A stretch of 64,000 nucleotides of DNA from Alphaproteobacteria bacterium (GTDB taxonomy: Bacteria; Pseudomonadota; Alphaproteobacteria; Micavibrionales; Micavibrionaceae). The stretch covers positions 1-64,000 of the forward strand of contig JAJFGW010000046.1 of assembly GCA_021775915.1 (NCBI GenBank), read 5' to 3'. Below the pieces are notes generated by a model. The model made no database searches and was not told the DNA's origin. It worked only from the letters and a program-made list of their open reading frames with translations. Position numbers and translations under genes: made by a program. Shown here one piece after another: positions 16,994 to 27,013 of the stretch; position 1 is the stretch's first letter; every line of letters begins with the position of its first letter.

Positions 16994-19900
16994 CTAAGAC
17001 AGAACTTCATTTAAATATTTTTTTACCGCTTCGTACTCTTTCCAAACTTGTTTCAGGATTTTCTCCCTCTCATCCACTCCGCCCTTACTGATACTTTGTG
17101 CTTTTTTGCATAGCTCGTGCAAACGCATTGCCCCGATCATACCGGAGCCTCCCTTTAATTTATGAGCCGCCTCGCCCCACTTTTTGCTTTCACCGTCTGC
17201 ACAATGCTCTGCCATAATTTTTATGCTCTCTTCACTCTGCTCAAAAAAAACATTAGCAAACCTTTTAATATCCTCTGGCTTGTTGGCATAGTCTTCTAAC
17301 GTAGTCATATTAACGGGAGCATCACCTTCTTTTTTTTCTTTTGCACCCCCCCCCTTATTAGAACTATCATCCGGCCAGATAACCCACTGCGCCAGAGCAT
17401 CCCTTAACTCATCGGAATCAATGGGTTTGCTAACATAGTCATTCATACCGGCCTGCAAGCATTTTGTGCGCATACCCTTCATGGCATCAGCCGTCAGAGC
17501 TATAATAGGAATCGTTTTTCCGGTATCCTTTTTACTGTTCCTTATCTCCGCCGTAGCTTCATAACCATTCTTTTCCGGCATGTGACAGTCCATCAAAATC
17601 AGGTCATAGTCATTATTTTCAAACGCCTCTACAGTGGCCGCACCATCAGCAACAATTTCAAAATTCTTCAGCCCCATACGATACAGTAACTTGCCAATAA
17701 ATTCCTGATTCAGCCGATGATCTTCCGCAACCAAAACTTTGGTTTTCTCCGGTTTTAAATAAGCATCCGCAATGGGCCTTAATACCTCATTATTTTTACT
17801 TTTTTGTTCATCCCTATCAAGAGTATCCGTTGCCTCAAATGGAATTTTGAACCAAAATGTCGAGCCTACCCCCTCTTCACTTTCCACACCAATTTCACCG
17901 CCCATCATCTCAACAAGGTCCTTGGTGATAGCCAGCCCCAGCCCCGTACCCCCATATTTTCTGGTAACAGAAATATCGGCCTGTGAAAATTTTTCAAAGA
18001 TATCGCCCAACTTCTCTTCGGGGATGCCGATGCCTGTATCTGATACAGTGCCATAAATCTCAACCGTGCCCCCCTTTAAAACTTTAGTTTCAATACTAAC
18101 CTGAACACCGTCTTCACCAATTTCAAAAGTTTCAATATCAGCTGTTTTTGATGGTGTGTGCTTACTTTCAATCGTAACGCCGATATTTCCTTTATTAGTA
18201 TATTTGACGGCATTACTAACCAAATTAGTTAGTATCCGGCTAACACGTAATGGATCACCTTTTAGATAAGGAATCTCATTATTTTTATATTGGTACTGCA
18301 GGGAAATTCCTTTTTCACTGGCGATCGGAGCCATGATTTCCATGACACCGGCCGTCATATCTTTGAAGTCAAAACCGATATCCTCTAACACCACACTACC
18401 GGCTTCTATTTTGGATATATCCAAAATATCATTAACGATTTCCAATAAATTAAGCGCTGATTTATTTATAATTGTTGCCGCGCTCTTTTCATCCTCATTA
18501 ACGTTCTCATCCTCAATACTTAAACGAGACATGCCAATAATTGAATTCAGCGGCGTACGCAGCTCATGCGACATATTAGCCAGAAAATCACTCTTGGCAA
18601 TATTGGCCTGATCAGCCAATATTTTAGCATCCTGCAAAGCCTGCTCTTTCGCCTTTTGATCTGTGATATCCGTAACTAGCCCTACAAAAGTTGGCTCATG
18701 GTCAATTTCAATTTTAGTGACGCTCAAATGCATAGGAAAAACCGCGCCGCCCTTCCTCGTCCCTTCAACTTCACGGCCTATACCTATAACTTTAGCTTCA
18801 TCTGTTTCCAGGTAATTTTTCAAATAGCCGTCGTGACCGGTACGATGTGGTTCCGGCATAAAGATACTCACATTCTTACCAACGGCTTCTTCCCCTTGAT
18901 AATCAAATATAGATTTTGCCCACTCATTGAGCGTCCTGATTATACCGTCCTTATCAATAGTGATAACACCTTGCATCATATTGTCCATGATCGCACTGAG
19001 ATAACTTTTTTCTTTCTGCAAAGCTTTACTTAGTGCAGTATCTTTTTCTCGTTGCCGTATAAGTGTGTAAGCATAAACAGAGACCATAAGAAAAAATAAT
19101 ATACCGCCGATAAGAACAGCGCTCCTCTGCCAGTCACCATGTACGTAAAATCCCTGTTTTGGCCAATACTCCAAAGTCCACTGCCTCGAAAATTTTTCGA
19201 AAACATCACTATGCCAAACAGAAGGAGATTCTATTTCTGAATGATAGATTTCTGCCCTTTTCAGAAGGAGGTTTACTTCTCCCCTTACGTCCAGAGATTT
19301 ATACTCATCCTTTTGTAAAAGCTGCCTTATAGTACTTTCAATATCAAACTCTATAACAACCACCCCTTTCGGAGAATGATTACCATTTATTTTCTGCGTA
19401 CTATATGGATCAACAAGGGTCTCTTCTCTCATCGGAGTAAGATTAAAAGAATAGAAAATAGATAAAATATCTTCTTCCTCCCCATGTAAGTCCTCGAAAA
19501 TATTTGTAATAACAGGCTCAAAAGATTGCGCTGCCTCCTGCAACACCTCCTGAAAATGCGAAAAAGAATCTACGTCTAAACCAACAAAGTCCTTATACTT
19601 TGAATAAGGCTCTACATAGTGAACAGGATAAAAATGGGTTTTATCTTTATCCGTAAAATTTACCAATTTTTTGTTTTTCATAGATTTTAACAAAAAATTT
19701 TCGTGTATGTTTAACATCTCCCCTGTATAAGACGTTAAAGAATCTTGTGGCACCTCTGGAATAAACATCACACTTTCCACACCAGGCTGGTTAAACAAAA
19801 GTGTGTAAACAAACAGTTCGAACTCCTCCCTTTCTACGAAGTTGCTCGTAATAAAAAATGCTTCGGTTGCCTCTATAGTATTCGCATATCCCTGCAACTG

Positions 19901-20083
19901 GAGCTGCAAAAGAGTCGTAAGTGATCTTGCTTTTTCTGAAAAAACCGTTCGTTCTTGTTTCTCCTGTAAGTCATGGACAAACGAGCTTGCAAACACAGAA
20001 AGGCACACGCCTGTAAAAAAGAAAAGGACAATCAGTGCGTAAGTTTTTCTTATTTTAAATAATTCACTATTTTTTTGTTTCAC
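16994..20083 (-). CDS. CHASE-domain hybrid sensor histidine kinase with REC and HPt domains
   Basis: A complete multi-step phosphorelay kinase of 1029 aa. TM1 is at about 14-34, an extracytoplasmic CHASE-like sensor spans about 60-300 ([16 protein letters not shown] is typical), and TM2 lies near 320-343. A PAS domain (about 358-475) is of FixL type ([20 protein letters not shown]) but has Lys where FixL has its haem His. The H-box [17 protein letters not shown] (His506), HATPase boxes ([31 protein letters not shown]), a receiver domain with phospho-acceptor Asp832 ([13 protein letters not shown]) and an HPt domain with His974 ([13 protein letters not shown]) follow. It is a paralogue of the MHYT kinase at 22747-26205. 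The ligand is unknown; CHASE domains often bind small extracellular molecules. Confidence 0.93.
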   Translation of the reverse strand: MKQKNSELFKIRKTYALIVLFFFTGVCLSVFASSFVHDLQEKQERTVFSEKARSLTTLLQLQLQGYANTIEATEAFFITSNFVEREEFELFVYTLLFNQPGVESVMFIPEVPQDSLTSYTGEMLNIHENFLLKSMKNKKLVNFTDKDKTHFYPVHYVEPYSKYKDFVGLDVDSFSHFQEVLQEAAQSFEPVITNIFEDLHGEEEDILSIFYSFNLTPMREETLVDPYSTQKINGNHSPKGVVVIEFDIESTIRQLLQKDEYKSLDVRGEVNLLLKRAEIYHSEIESPSVWHSDVFEKFSRQWTLEYWPKQGFYVHGDWQRSAVLIGGILFFLMVSVYAYTLIRQREKDTALSKALQKEKSYLSAIMDNMMQGVITIDKDGIIRTLNEWAKSIFDYQGEEAVGKNVSIFMPEPHRTGHDGYLKNYLETDEAKVIGIGREVEGTRKGGAVFPMHLSVTKIEIDHEPTFVGLVTDITDQKAKEQALQDAKILADQANIAKSDFLANMSHELRTPLNSIIGMSRLSIEDENVNEDEKSAATIINKSALNLLEIVNDILDISKIEAGSVVLEDIGFDFKDMTAGVMEIMAPIASEKGISLQYQYKNNEIPYLKGDPLRVSRILTNLVSNAVKYTNKGNIGVTIESKHTPSKTADIETFEIGEDGVQVSIETKVLKGGTVEIYGTVSDTGIGIPEEKLGDIFEKFSQADISVTRKYGGTGLGLAITKDLVEMMGGEIGVESEEGVGSTFWFKIPFEATDTLDRDEQKSKNNEVLRPIADAYLKPEKTKVLVAEDHRLNQEFIGKLLYRMGLKNFEIVADGAATVEAFENNDYDLILMDCHMPEKNGYEATAEIRNSKKDTGKTIPIIALTADAMKGMRTKCLQAGMNDYVSKPIDSDELRDALAQWVIWPDDSSNKGGGAKEKKEGDAPVNMTTLEDYANKPEDIKRFANVFFEQSEESIKIMAEHCADGESKKWGEAAHKLKGGSGMIGAMRLHELCKKAQSISKGGVDEREKILKQVWKEYEAVKKYLNEVLS

Positions 20084-20269
20084 ACTTTTTCCTCCTGCTG
20101 CATCAGGATATTCTTAAAAAGAGCGCAATGAAATAGAAAATAGCTACCACCGCACCTGTTTTCATACACGCCTACTCAGCATTGCGACTACCCTTTAAAA
20201 TTCACCTTACAATAGACTGAAAAAATCATTAGACTATGGATGATTGTTTTACCCAGAGAGCTTTGAGAT

Positions 20270-20632
20270 ATGAAAATATTAATTATAGACGACGATGAAT
20301 TGATCAGAATGACCTGCAGGAATATCTTGAAAAAGGAGGGCTACACCGTTCTGGAAGCCGAAAATGGGAATGTGGGCATGACGGTTTTCAAATCAGAAAG
20401 CCCCGACCTCGTTATTACGGACATGCTCATGCCGGACAAAGAAGGGCTGGAAACAATATCAGAAATTCGCGCCCTCAATCCCAATGCAAAAATAATTGCC
20501 ATATCAGGGGGAGGCGACACCCATAATATGGGATTTTTACAACTAGCACGGAAGATTGGCGCTAACCGGGCCTTAAAAAAGCCTATCAAGGCTGGCGAGC
20601 TTCTTAGCGCTGTAAAGGCCACTCTTAAGTAA
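20270..20632 (+). CDS. Single-domain response regulator (REC only)
   Basis: A 120-aa CheY-like receiver without output domain. It has Asp9-Asp10 (IIDDDELI), phospho-acceptor Asp in LVITDMLMPDKEG, the switch Ser in IIAISGGGD, and Lys in ALKKPIKAGELL. It probably acts as a phosphorelay intermediate or by protein-protein contact. It is transcribed divergently from the CHASE hybrid kinase and lies 102 bp before the GGDEF/EAL-like gene, so it may receive phosphate from either nearby HPt domain; pairing is inferred from position. Confidence 0.92.
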   Translation: MKILIIDDDELIRMTCRNILKKEGYTVLEAENGNVGMTVFKSESPDLVITDMLMPDKEGLETISEIRALNPNAKIIAISGGGDTHNMGFLQLARKIGANRALKKPIKAGELLSAVKATLK

Positions 20633-20734
20633 CTGAGATAATTTCAATTTATATATGAATGGGCAGGGATTCATTGTTTTATCAATGAATTATGATAGGC
20701 TTTATGGACACAACTCCTGCGAGAGCAATAGCCT

Positions 20735-22177
20735 ATGGTATTAAAACCGTTTAAAAATATTTTTTCAAAAATTCCGGCTCTATTGAACCATTTGGCTTTC
20801 TGGAAAAAAACGCCCCAGACGCAGGTAAAGCAAATCCATTCCAAAAGACAAAAGGCTTTAAATGCTGAAAAACAGGATAAACTGGAAAACCTTTGTAACG
20901 AGCTTTTTAAAAGAAAAGAGCTTATTACATCGGGGAAGCTTCAACTCATCGGCCTTGCAAAAATCAAACAGCGGATGGGGAAAAAATGGGACGGATTAAG
21001 CAAAATTGTCTATGACACAACGGAAGATGTGATGAATAAACACATGGACAAGGGAGACATTTTTGTCCGTTACAAGGATGACACCTATATCATTATCTTT
21101 GCTCACGCTGCGCCGGAAGAAAGCAGACTTAAATCAGCCTTAATTGCCGAAGAAATCCGACGGCGATTGTTTGAGCTTGATGAAGATGAGCTGAAAGACC
21201 TTGAAATCAGGCAAGCCGTTAGTGAAATCAGAACCGACATGCTCATGAACGCAGAATTTCCTGAAGGTATGTTCGGCATGATGAATGACGAATTCGATGA
21301 CTGGGAAGATGATTTCGGGGATGAAACAGAGCAACAAGAACAAAAGGAAGCGCCGCCAGAAATTAAATCTGTCGATGTCGGGACGGATCAACATAAAAAG
21401 GGGAAATCACCCCTTCCAAAATCAAGTGAAGCACCTGTTAATTTAGATTGCGCTTATATGCCATTGTGGGACACACAAAGGGGCGCATTAACAACATACC
21501 TTTGTATGGCGCGGAGCTTTGATACCAAAACAAATCTTCTGGACGACCATAAGGAACTCTATAAGGGGAAAGACCCGGATGAAAAAATGTCGATGGATAA
21601 GGCCATGCTTAAAATTGTAACCGCTGAGTTGGCAAGCATGGAAAAGGACGGGCGTAAATTTTTTATTGTGTGCCCTGTTCAACATGAAACGGTTTTTCGT
21701 TATGAAAGCTATGAAGAATACAAAGAACTTTTGTCAAAAATTCCGTTGGCGCAAAGAGCATTTCTTATGTTGCTTGTGATGAATATGGAAGACGGTGTAG
21801 CACCTAAAAAAGCTTATTGGTTCGCCAAACCGTTGAGAGCTTTTTGCCCTTACGTTTTCGCCGAAGTTCCTTTACGGCGCGATTTAAATTTTCGTTATCT
21901 GGCTGAATCCGGTGTTAATGTTGCTGGCGTTCGGCTAGACAAAAATTTGCCGGAGCAAGAAGTTATTACGGTCCTTAACGGATTTGGCAGCAAGGCAAAA
22001 TCTCACAAACTCCCCAAAACTTTTATTCTTGGCGTTAACAGTCTAAGCATTACAACATCTGCTGTATGTGCAGGATTTAGTTTTTTAGGTGGCTCGGCCA
22101 TTCACGATGCCGTTGAAAAACCCGATACCGTTCACCGGTACCAATATGAAGATTTGATAAGCGAATTAAATAAATAG
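20735..22177 (+). CDS. Protein with degenerate GGDEF-like and EAL-like regions
   Basis: A 480-aa protein I can only partly place. Residues 1-55 are basic and hydrophobic. About 60-165 resemble a GGDEF fold that has lost its signature: GDIFVRYKDDTYIIIFAHA sits where active cyclases have an R(x)GGDEF loop, and the downstream AEEIRRRLFELDEDEL helix matches the family's next helix. An acidic linker (EFDDWEDDFGDETEQQEQ) and a basic stretch follow. From about 235, DCAYMPLWDTQRGALTTYLC and later VPLRRDLNFRYLAESGVNVAGVRLD resemble an EAL-type barrel without the catalytic EAL. It would therefore be neither an active diguanylate cyclase nor a phosphodiesterase, but perhaps a binding or scaffold protein. 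It lies between the two response-regulator genes on the same strand. Confidence 0.5.
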   Translation: MVLKPFKNIFSKIPALLNHLAFWKKTPQTQVKQIHSKRQKALNAEKQDKLENLCNELFKRKELITSGKLQLIGLAKIKQRMGKKWDGLSKIVYDTTEDVMNKHMDKGDIFVRYKDDTYIIIFAHAAPEESRLKSALIAEEIRRRLFELDEDELKDLEIRQAVSEIRTDMLMNAEFPEGMFGMMNDEFDDWEDDFGDETEQQEQKEAPPEIKSVDVGTDQHKKGKSPLPKSSEAPVNLDCAYMPLWDTQRGALTTYLCMARSFDTKTNLLDDHKELYKGKDPDEKMSMDKAMLKIVTAELASMEKDGRKFFIVCPVQHETVFRYESYEEYKELLSKIPLAQRAFLMLLVMNMEDGVAPKKAYWFAKPLRAFCPYVFAEVPLRRDLNFRYLAESGVNVAGVRLDKNLPEQEVITVLNGFGSKAKSHKLPKTFILGVNSLSITTSAVCAGFSFLGGSAIHDAVEKPDTVHRYQYEDLISELNK

Positions 22178-22298
22178 AAGGTGCCAAAATAGAGAGCGCC
22201 ATAAAAACCAAATGAAATTATTAAAAATTAACGTTTTCCCTTATTAGTTGTGTTACACTATATGTAAAGTATAGGCACCAGCAAAAGGGAAAAACGTC

Positions 22299-22691
22299 AT
22301 GAAAATTCTTGTTGTCGATGACGATGAACTTATGCGTATGACGATGGTACAGGCGCTGAAATCAGAAGGATATGATATTGAGGAAGGCGTTGATGGTGCG
22401 GACGCCATAGAAAAACTTAAACAAGGCACGTATGACATTGTTGTAACGGATGTTGTCATGCCTAATCAAAGTGGCGCGTCTGTAGGCGAATATATTAAGA
22501 AGAACAAATTACATACAGCTATTCTAGTGGTTAGCAGCTTTTCAAACAGCGACGGAGGCAGTCCACTGGATTTTGCAAATTATTTTGCCGATGATACATT
22601 GCAAAAACCTTTTAGTAAGGACGCGCTTATAAGCGCGGTCAAACACCTTTCTCCAGGAATCAATATAGAGTCCGCATTACAAAATATGTAG
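22299..22691 (+). CDS. Single-domain response regulator (REC only), second copy
   Basis: A 130-aa CheY-like receiver with Asp8-Asp9 (VVDDDELM), phospho-acceptor Asp in IVVTDVVMPNQSG, a Ser at the switch position (AILVVSSFSN) and the Lys of TLQKPFSKDAL. A short C-terminal extension follows (SPGINIESALQNM). The ribosome binding site AAAAGGGA lies just upstream. It is related to the regulator at 20270-20632 and faces the MHYT kinase gene tail to tail, forming the second half of a roughly symmetrical phosphorelay block. Confidence 0.92.
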   Translation: MKILVVDDDELMRMTMVQALKSEGYDIEEGVDGADAIEKLKQGTYDIVVTDVVMPNQSGASVGEYIKKNKLHTAILVVSSFSNSDGGSPLDFANYFADDTLQKPFSKDALISAVKHLSPGINIESALQNM

Positions 22692-22746
22692 CAATGCCCT
22701 GGATAGACTCATCCTCGCCTATAACAGGAGCTCTCTTTATTCTTTT

Positions 22747-25700
22747 TCACGAAAGCGCCTCATTTAAATAATTTTTTACGACTTCATATTTCTCCCAAAT
22801 CTCTTTTAAAATATCTTCTCTCTCTTTAGCTGTAGCGTCTTGCATTTCTTGCGCTTGCGCACATAGCTTGTGAAGTGCTTTTGCTCCAACCATTCCAGCC
22901 CCACCCTTGCATTTATGGGCCGCCTCCATCCAGTCCTTACTATCCCCGTCCACACAATGCTCTGCCATTATTTTCAAGCTCTCTTCGCTTTGCCGGAGAA
23001 AGACGGCCACAAAATTTTCGATGTCTTCCGGTGTATCAGCATAATCTTTAAGCAGATCCAAATCTGCGGGGAATTTTCCTTTTGTCTTACTCTTTGTCTT
23101 ACTCTTTATATTCCCATCTTCAGTGAAGATCACCCACTGCGCCAAAACAGCTTTCAATTCTTCTGAATCAATAGGTTTGCTAATATACTCATTCATTCCG
23201 ACTTCAAGACACTTCTCACGTGTCCCTTTCATAGCATCCGCCGTCAGAGCAATAATAGGGATAGCTTTTCCCGTTTTCTTTTTGCCTTTTCTTATTTCTT
23301 CCGTTGCTTCATAGCCGTTTTTTTCCGGCATATGGCAGTCCATCAAGATCAAGTCATAATCATTATTTTCAAAGGCCTGAATCGCGAGAAGACCATTCTC
23401 CACGATATCAAAATTCTCAAACCTCATGAGACGTAGAAGCCTACCAATGAAATCCTGGTTAAGAAGATGGTCTTCAGCGACCAAGATTTTTGCTTTTTCC
23501 GGCTTCAGATAAGCATTTGATGTATCTCTGCCTTTAGTTTTTCTTTGCTCATCTTTGTCCAACTTGTCTGTTACATCGAAAGGAACTCTGAACCAAAAAG
23601 TTGAGCCCGCCCCGACTTCACTTTTAACACCAATCGTACCACCCATAAGCTCAACGAGATCTTTAGTAATCGCTAGCCCCAAACCCGTACCACCATATTT
23701 TCTTGTGACAGAAACATCAGCCTGAGAAAATTTTTCAAATATCGTATTTAATTTATCCTCAGAAATACCGATACCAGTGTCAGATACTTCACAATAGATT
23801 TCTATTTTTCCTTCTTTTAATGTTTTGGGTTCAACACTGACCTGAATACCTTCGGCACCAATTTTAAAAACACTAATCTCGGCTTCTTCAGGAGGGATAT
23901 TACTGCTCTCAATGGAAACCCCTATATTACCTTTTTTGTCCGTATATTTTATTGCATTACTGACCAAATTCGTAAGAATGCGGCTAACACGTAGCGAATC
24001 GCCAACCAGATAAGGAATCTCTTCATTATTATATTTGTATTTCAGGGAAATTCCTTTTTCACTGGCCATGGCAGCCAGTGCTTCCATGACACCGGCTACC
24101 GTATCTTTAAAATCAAAGCCGACTTCCTCCAGCTCCATGTTTCCAGACTCGATTTTGGAAATGTCCAGGATATCGTTTACGGTATCCAGCAGATTTTCTG
24201 CTGACTTATTTACTATATTGGCAAGGTCTCTGTTCTCTTTCGGAATGTCGGAGTCTTCAGCATTCATCCGACTCATACCGATGATACTATTCAGGGGAGT
24301 TCTTAATTCATGCGACATATTTGCCAGAAAATCACTTTTGGCAGCGTTAGCTTGATCGGCTTCATTTTTTGCACGCTCGAGCATGTGCTCTCTTTCTTTT
24401 TGCTCGGTAATGTCCATGATCAGACCAACATAGACAGTTTCATCATCATCATTATTAACCTCAGCAACACTGAGATGCATGGGAAAGCATTTACCGGTTT
24501 TGCGTCTTCCTTCAACTTCCCGGGCAGCATCAATCACCTTGGCCTTCCCGGTTTCCTGATAATTTTTGATGTATTGGTCATGGTGACTATGATAGGGCTC
24601 CGGCATCAGAATATTAACGTTCTGACCTATAACTTCCGTTGCCTGATAACCAAATATAAATTCAGCCCACTTATTAATGGTTTTGACTCTACCACTTGCA
24701 TCAATCGTAATAACACCCTGCATCATATTATCCATGATGGCACTAAGGTATGTTTTCTCAGCATCCAAGATATTACGAACCGATTCCAGTTCACTCTGCC
24801 AAGCTTTAATATTACGAATAACAAAAAACCAGATAACCATTAAAAATATCAATGACGCCATAATTGGGTAAAGCGCATAATGCATATTTTTTGAAATAAG
24901 ATTAAGCTCTGCTTGTGAAACTTCCTGACTTTCCTCGAAAAATTCATACAGACCAAGAGATTTTTTATTTTTTGCTTCTATGTATTCTCCTTTGGCCATC
25001 TCATGTTGTCCATCATGAAGGTGCCCTTGACGTACAAAATCCAGAGCCTTTAATTCTATGTCTCCGAGAATAATTTCTGCCTCTCTGATAGTAGTGACAT
25101 ACCCTCCCCCCTCATGATCAAGGTCAGGATATTTCTGCTCCATTACTCGTTCGGCTTCTATAATTTGACCTTGATGAAGTTTATACAGTTCTTCCCATTT
25201 TGGATCCCCCGTCCGAACCGCCATGTTTGTTTCATAAGTCAAGGCATTGTCGAGATACAGGATTTGACGGGCCGTCTGGTTCATCCCTTCAGACTCCTCC
25301 AACCGGACAGTTAATGCATGGTAGGCGCTATAATCGCTAGCACCCGCCCACAGGATTGAAATGACGCTCAAAATAATTGCCAGACTCAGGCTCTTGACCG
25401 GAAATAACACATGTTCTTTTTCCGCTTTAGTCTTTTCCATACCATGAAACAATCTCATCGTCAGTGTTATGCCCAAAATAACACTAATGACAGCGGCTAT
25501 AGACAAGGCCAGTCCGATAAAGCTCTGTTCAGGGTCATAACGGCAATCTGCCCAAGGAATAAATATAGTGGCCGCCATCCCCGTATAGTGCGTACCACAA
25601 ATAGCAACGCCCATGATTAGCGCTGCGATAACTTTCAAAGCAAAGTGATGTTTTGTAATGCGATATGTCAGCATGAAAGCGATAATAAGGGCCGCTCCAG

Positions 25701-26205
25701 ATGCTGCGATAGCTATAAAAACAGATAGGGCAAAAATGCCGGGCCTATAGAGAATGTCTCCATCCATTTCCATGGCCGCCATCCCCGTATAATGCATAGC
25801 ACAAATACCAAAACCCAAAAGAACAGCACTGAAAAAAAGTCGAAAAACACCTTTTTTTTCGGCTTTGACAATATGAAGAACAAAATAGGATACAATAAGG
25901 GCGGGTATTATAGATATGACGGTAAGTAAGGGATCATAGCTTATAACCATATCCATTTTATAGGCAAGCATACCGATGAAATGCATGCTCCAAATACCTG
26001 CGCCCATGGCAAAAGAACCGCCATAGCTCCATAGTCTCTGACTCACACGATTGTGTGTATTTGAAATATACCCGGCAATATCAAGAGCTGTGTAAGATGC
26101 CAAGGATGCAACAATATATGAGATAAAAACCAGAAAGGGAATGTAGGTTCCTGTTTCTGTAATTAAGGGCTGCTGGCCGATTAAAAAGAATTTTTCAAAC
26201 ATCAT
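22747..26205 (-). CDS. MHYT-domain hybrid sensor histidine kinase with REC and HPt domains
   Basis: A 1152-aa phosphorelay kinase. The N-terminus is a seven-helix MHYT sensor with three diagnostic motifs: MHFIGM (74-79), MHYTGM (137-142) and THYTGM (205-210, Met changed to Thr). MHYT domains are thought to bind copper and sense a diatomic gas or redox state. Another TM segment (about 271-290), a periplasmic helical region of about 145 residues and a further TM (about 445-464) follow. Then come a FixL-type PAS without haem His (Lys in its place), His632 ([17 protein letters not shown]), HATPase boxes, REC Asp956 ([13 protein letters not shown]) and HPt His1097 ([13 protein letters not shown]). 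Downstream of the sensor it is closely similar to the CHASE kinase at 16994-20083, implying duplication with sensor exchange. Confidence 0.94.
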   Translation of the reverse strand: MMFEKFFLIGQQPLITETGTYIPFLVFISYIVASLASYTALDIAGYISNTHNRVSQRLWSYGGSFAMGAGIWSMHFIGMLAYKMDMVISYDPLLTVISIIPALIVSYFVLHIVKAEKKGVFRLFFSAVLLGFGICAMHYTGMAAMEMDGDILYRPGIFALSVFIAIAASGAALIIAFMLTYRITKHHFALKVIAALIMGVAICGTHYTGMAATIFIPWADCRYDPEQSFIGLALSIAAVISVILGITLTMRLFHGMEKTKAEKEHVLFPVKSLSLAIILSVISILWAGASDYSAYHALTVRLEESEGMNQTARQILYLDNALTYETNMAVRTGDPKWEELYKLHQGQIIEAERVMEQKYPDLDHEGGGYVTTIREAEIILGDIELKALDFVRQGHLHDGQHEMAKGEYIEAKNKKSLGLYEFFEESQEVSQAELNLISKNMHYALYPIMASLIFLMVIWFFVIRNIKAWQSELESVRNILDAEKTYLSAIMDNMMQGVITIDASGRVKTINKWAEFIFGYQATEVIGQNVNILMPEPYHSHHDQYIKNYQETGKAKVIDAAREVEGRRKTGKCFPMHLSVAEVNNDDDETVYVGLIMDITEQKEREHMLERAKNEADQANAAKSDFLANMSHELRTPLNSIIGMSRMNAEDSDIPKENRDLANIVNKSAENLLDTVNDILDISKIESGNMELEEVGFDFKDTVAGVMEALAAMASEKGISLKYKYNNEEIPYLVGDSLRVSRILTNLVSNAIKYTDKKGNIGVSIESSNIPPEEAEISVFKIGAEGIQVSVEPKTLKEGKIEIYCEVSDTGIGISEDKLNTIFEKFSQADVSVTRKYGGTGLGLAITKDLVELMGGTIGVKSEVGAGSTFWFRVPFDVTDKLDKDEQRKTKGRDTSNAYLKPEKAKILVAEDHLLNQDFIGRLLRLMRFENFDIVENGLLAIQAFENNDYDLILMDCHMPEKNGYEATEEIRKGKKKTGKAIPIIALTADAMKGTREKCLEVGMNEYISKPIDSEELKAVLAQWVIFTEDGNIKSKTKSKTKGKFPADLDLLKDYADTPEDIENFVAVFLRQSEESLKIMAEHCVDGDSKDWMEAAHKCKGGAGMVGAKALHKLCAQAQEMQDATAKEREDILKEIWEKYEVVKNYLNEALS

Positions 26206-26391
26206 AGAACCATAAAAAATAAAATTATTACATGTTTTGCAAGGGCTTAAAACACTTGATTTGTAATGATATCGTTAATAGCTTCATCAACACTCTGAAA
26301 AACTTTTCTAAAATATAAAATAAGGACCCCTTAAAAAATCTTAAAAGCTCATACCTATTTTACAACTTTCAATTGCTATTAGTATGAAAAA

Positions 26392-26467
26392 TGGTGCTGC
26401 ATAGGTGATTTGAACACCTGACCCCGTCATTACGAATGACGTGCTCTACCAACTGAGCTAATGCAGC
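26392..26467 (-). tRNA. tRNA-Thr (anticodon CGU)
   Basis: A full cloverleaf reads on the minus strand: acceptor GCTGCAT paired with ATGCAGC, D-arm GCTC/GAGC with AGTTGGTA loop, anticodon stem CGTCA/TGACG with loop TTCGTAA (anticodon CGT, reading ACG), a 5-nt variable region, T-arm AGGTG/CACCT with TTCAAAT loop, discriminator A, and encoded CCA (TGG at 26392-26394 on the plus strand). No integrase or attachment-site duplication is visible beside it. Confidence 0.96.
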
Positions 26468-26579
26468 GCGCTAAGAATAGTTCTGTATACAGTACGGAAC
26501 GCCGCCTTTAATAATTTCTTTTCAATTCTTTTGCAAGTATGTTACTTGTTTTTATCCATAATCAAAAAACGAGGCCTCT

Positions 26580-26810
26580 ATGCGTAAATTAAAGCGTCCG
26601 TTAATAATCGTACCGTCAGGTCTAAAAGACTGGTTTATGAAAGAGGTCACCGATAACGGCCTTACTCTGCTGCATGAAATTCGTGAAATTGACCCTACCC
26701 GCCCGGGGCATGATGAATTTGAAGAGCTGGTCAAAGGTGATTTTGAGCCGGAAACACCGCCCCCCTATATAAGACTGGTTTATTCCAAAGGCCGGACGCT
26801 TGATCGATAA
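26580..26810 (+). CDS. 76-aa hypothetical protein
   Basis: A short frame beginning MRKLKRPLIIVPSGLKDWFM after a GAGG ribosome binding site. The product is mixed alpha/beta, acidic in the second half (HDEFEELVKGDFEPETPPP), with no signal or TM segment. The tripeptide PSG and the acidic Pro-rich tail do not point me to a family. It lies alone between tRNA-Thr and the SRP RNA gene. Confidence 0.5.
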   Translation: MRKLKRPLIIVPSGLKDWFMKEVTDNGLTLLHEIREIDPTRPGHDEFEELVKGDFEPETPPPYIRLVYSKGRTLDR

Positions 26811-26847
26811 GGCTTGCATTTCAGCGCCTCTCCCTCTATATCACTAA

Positions 26848-26942
26848 GCGGAAGACGGCGCGGGCGGCGTTTTCGCGAACCCGGTCAGGACCGAGAGGTA
26901 GCAGCCGCAACGAATTTCTCCGGGTCGCGTTCGTCTTCCACC
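26848..26942 (+). ncRNA. ffs: Signal recognition particle RNA (bacterial 4.5S type)
   Basis: The conserved apical part is unmistakable: GGTCAGGACCGAGAGGTAG followed by CAGCCGCAACGA, with the CAGG / AGCAG internal loops that bind Ffh and a capping GAGA tetraloop (GGAA is more usual; both are GNRA). The basal stem GGAAGACG (26850-26857) pairs with CGTCTTCC (26932-26939). A T-run at 26949-26954 follows. Size (about 95 nt) and the location just upstream of the dnaX-ybaB region match other Alphaproteobacteria. The exact ends are approximate. Confidence 0.92.
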
Positions 26943-27013
26943 TTAAACTTTTTTCATCCTTTCTCCTCTCTTTCATCCCTCTTTCATCCCCCTGGCAATC
27001 CGTGTAAATTGTC

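Noticed and set aside
26392-26467. tRNA-Thr as an integration site
   Set aside because: No integrase, no repeated 3' tRNA end and no phage-like genes nearby.
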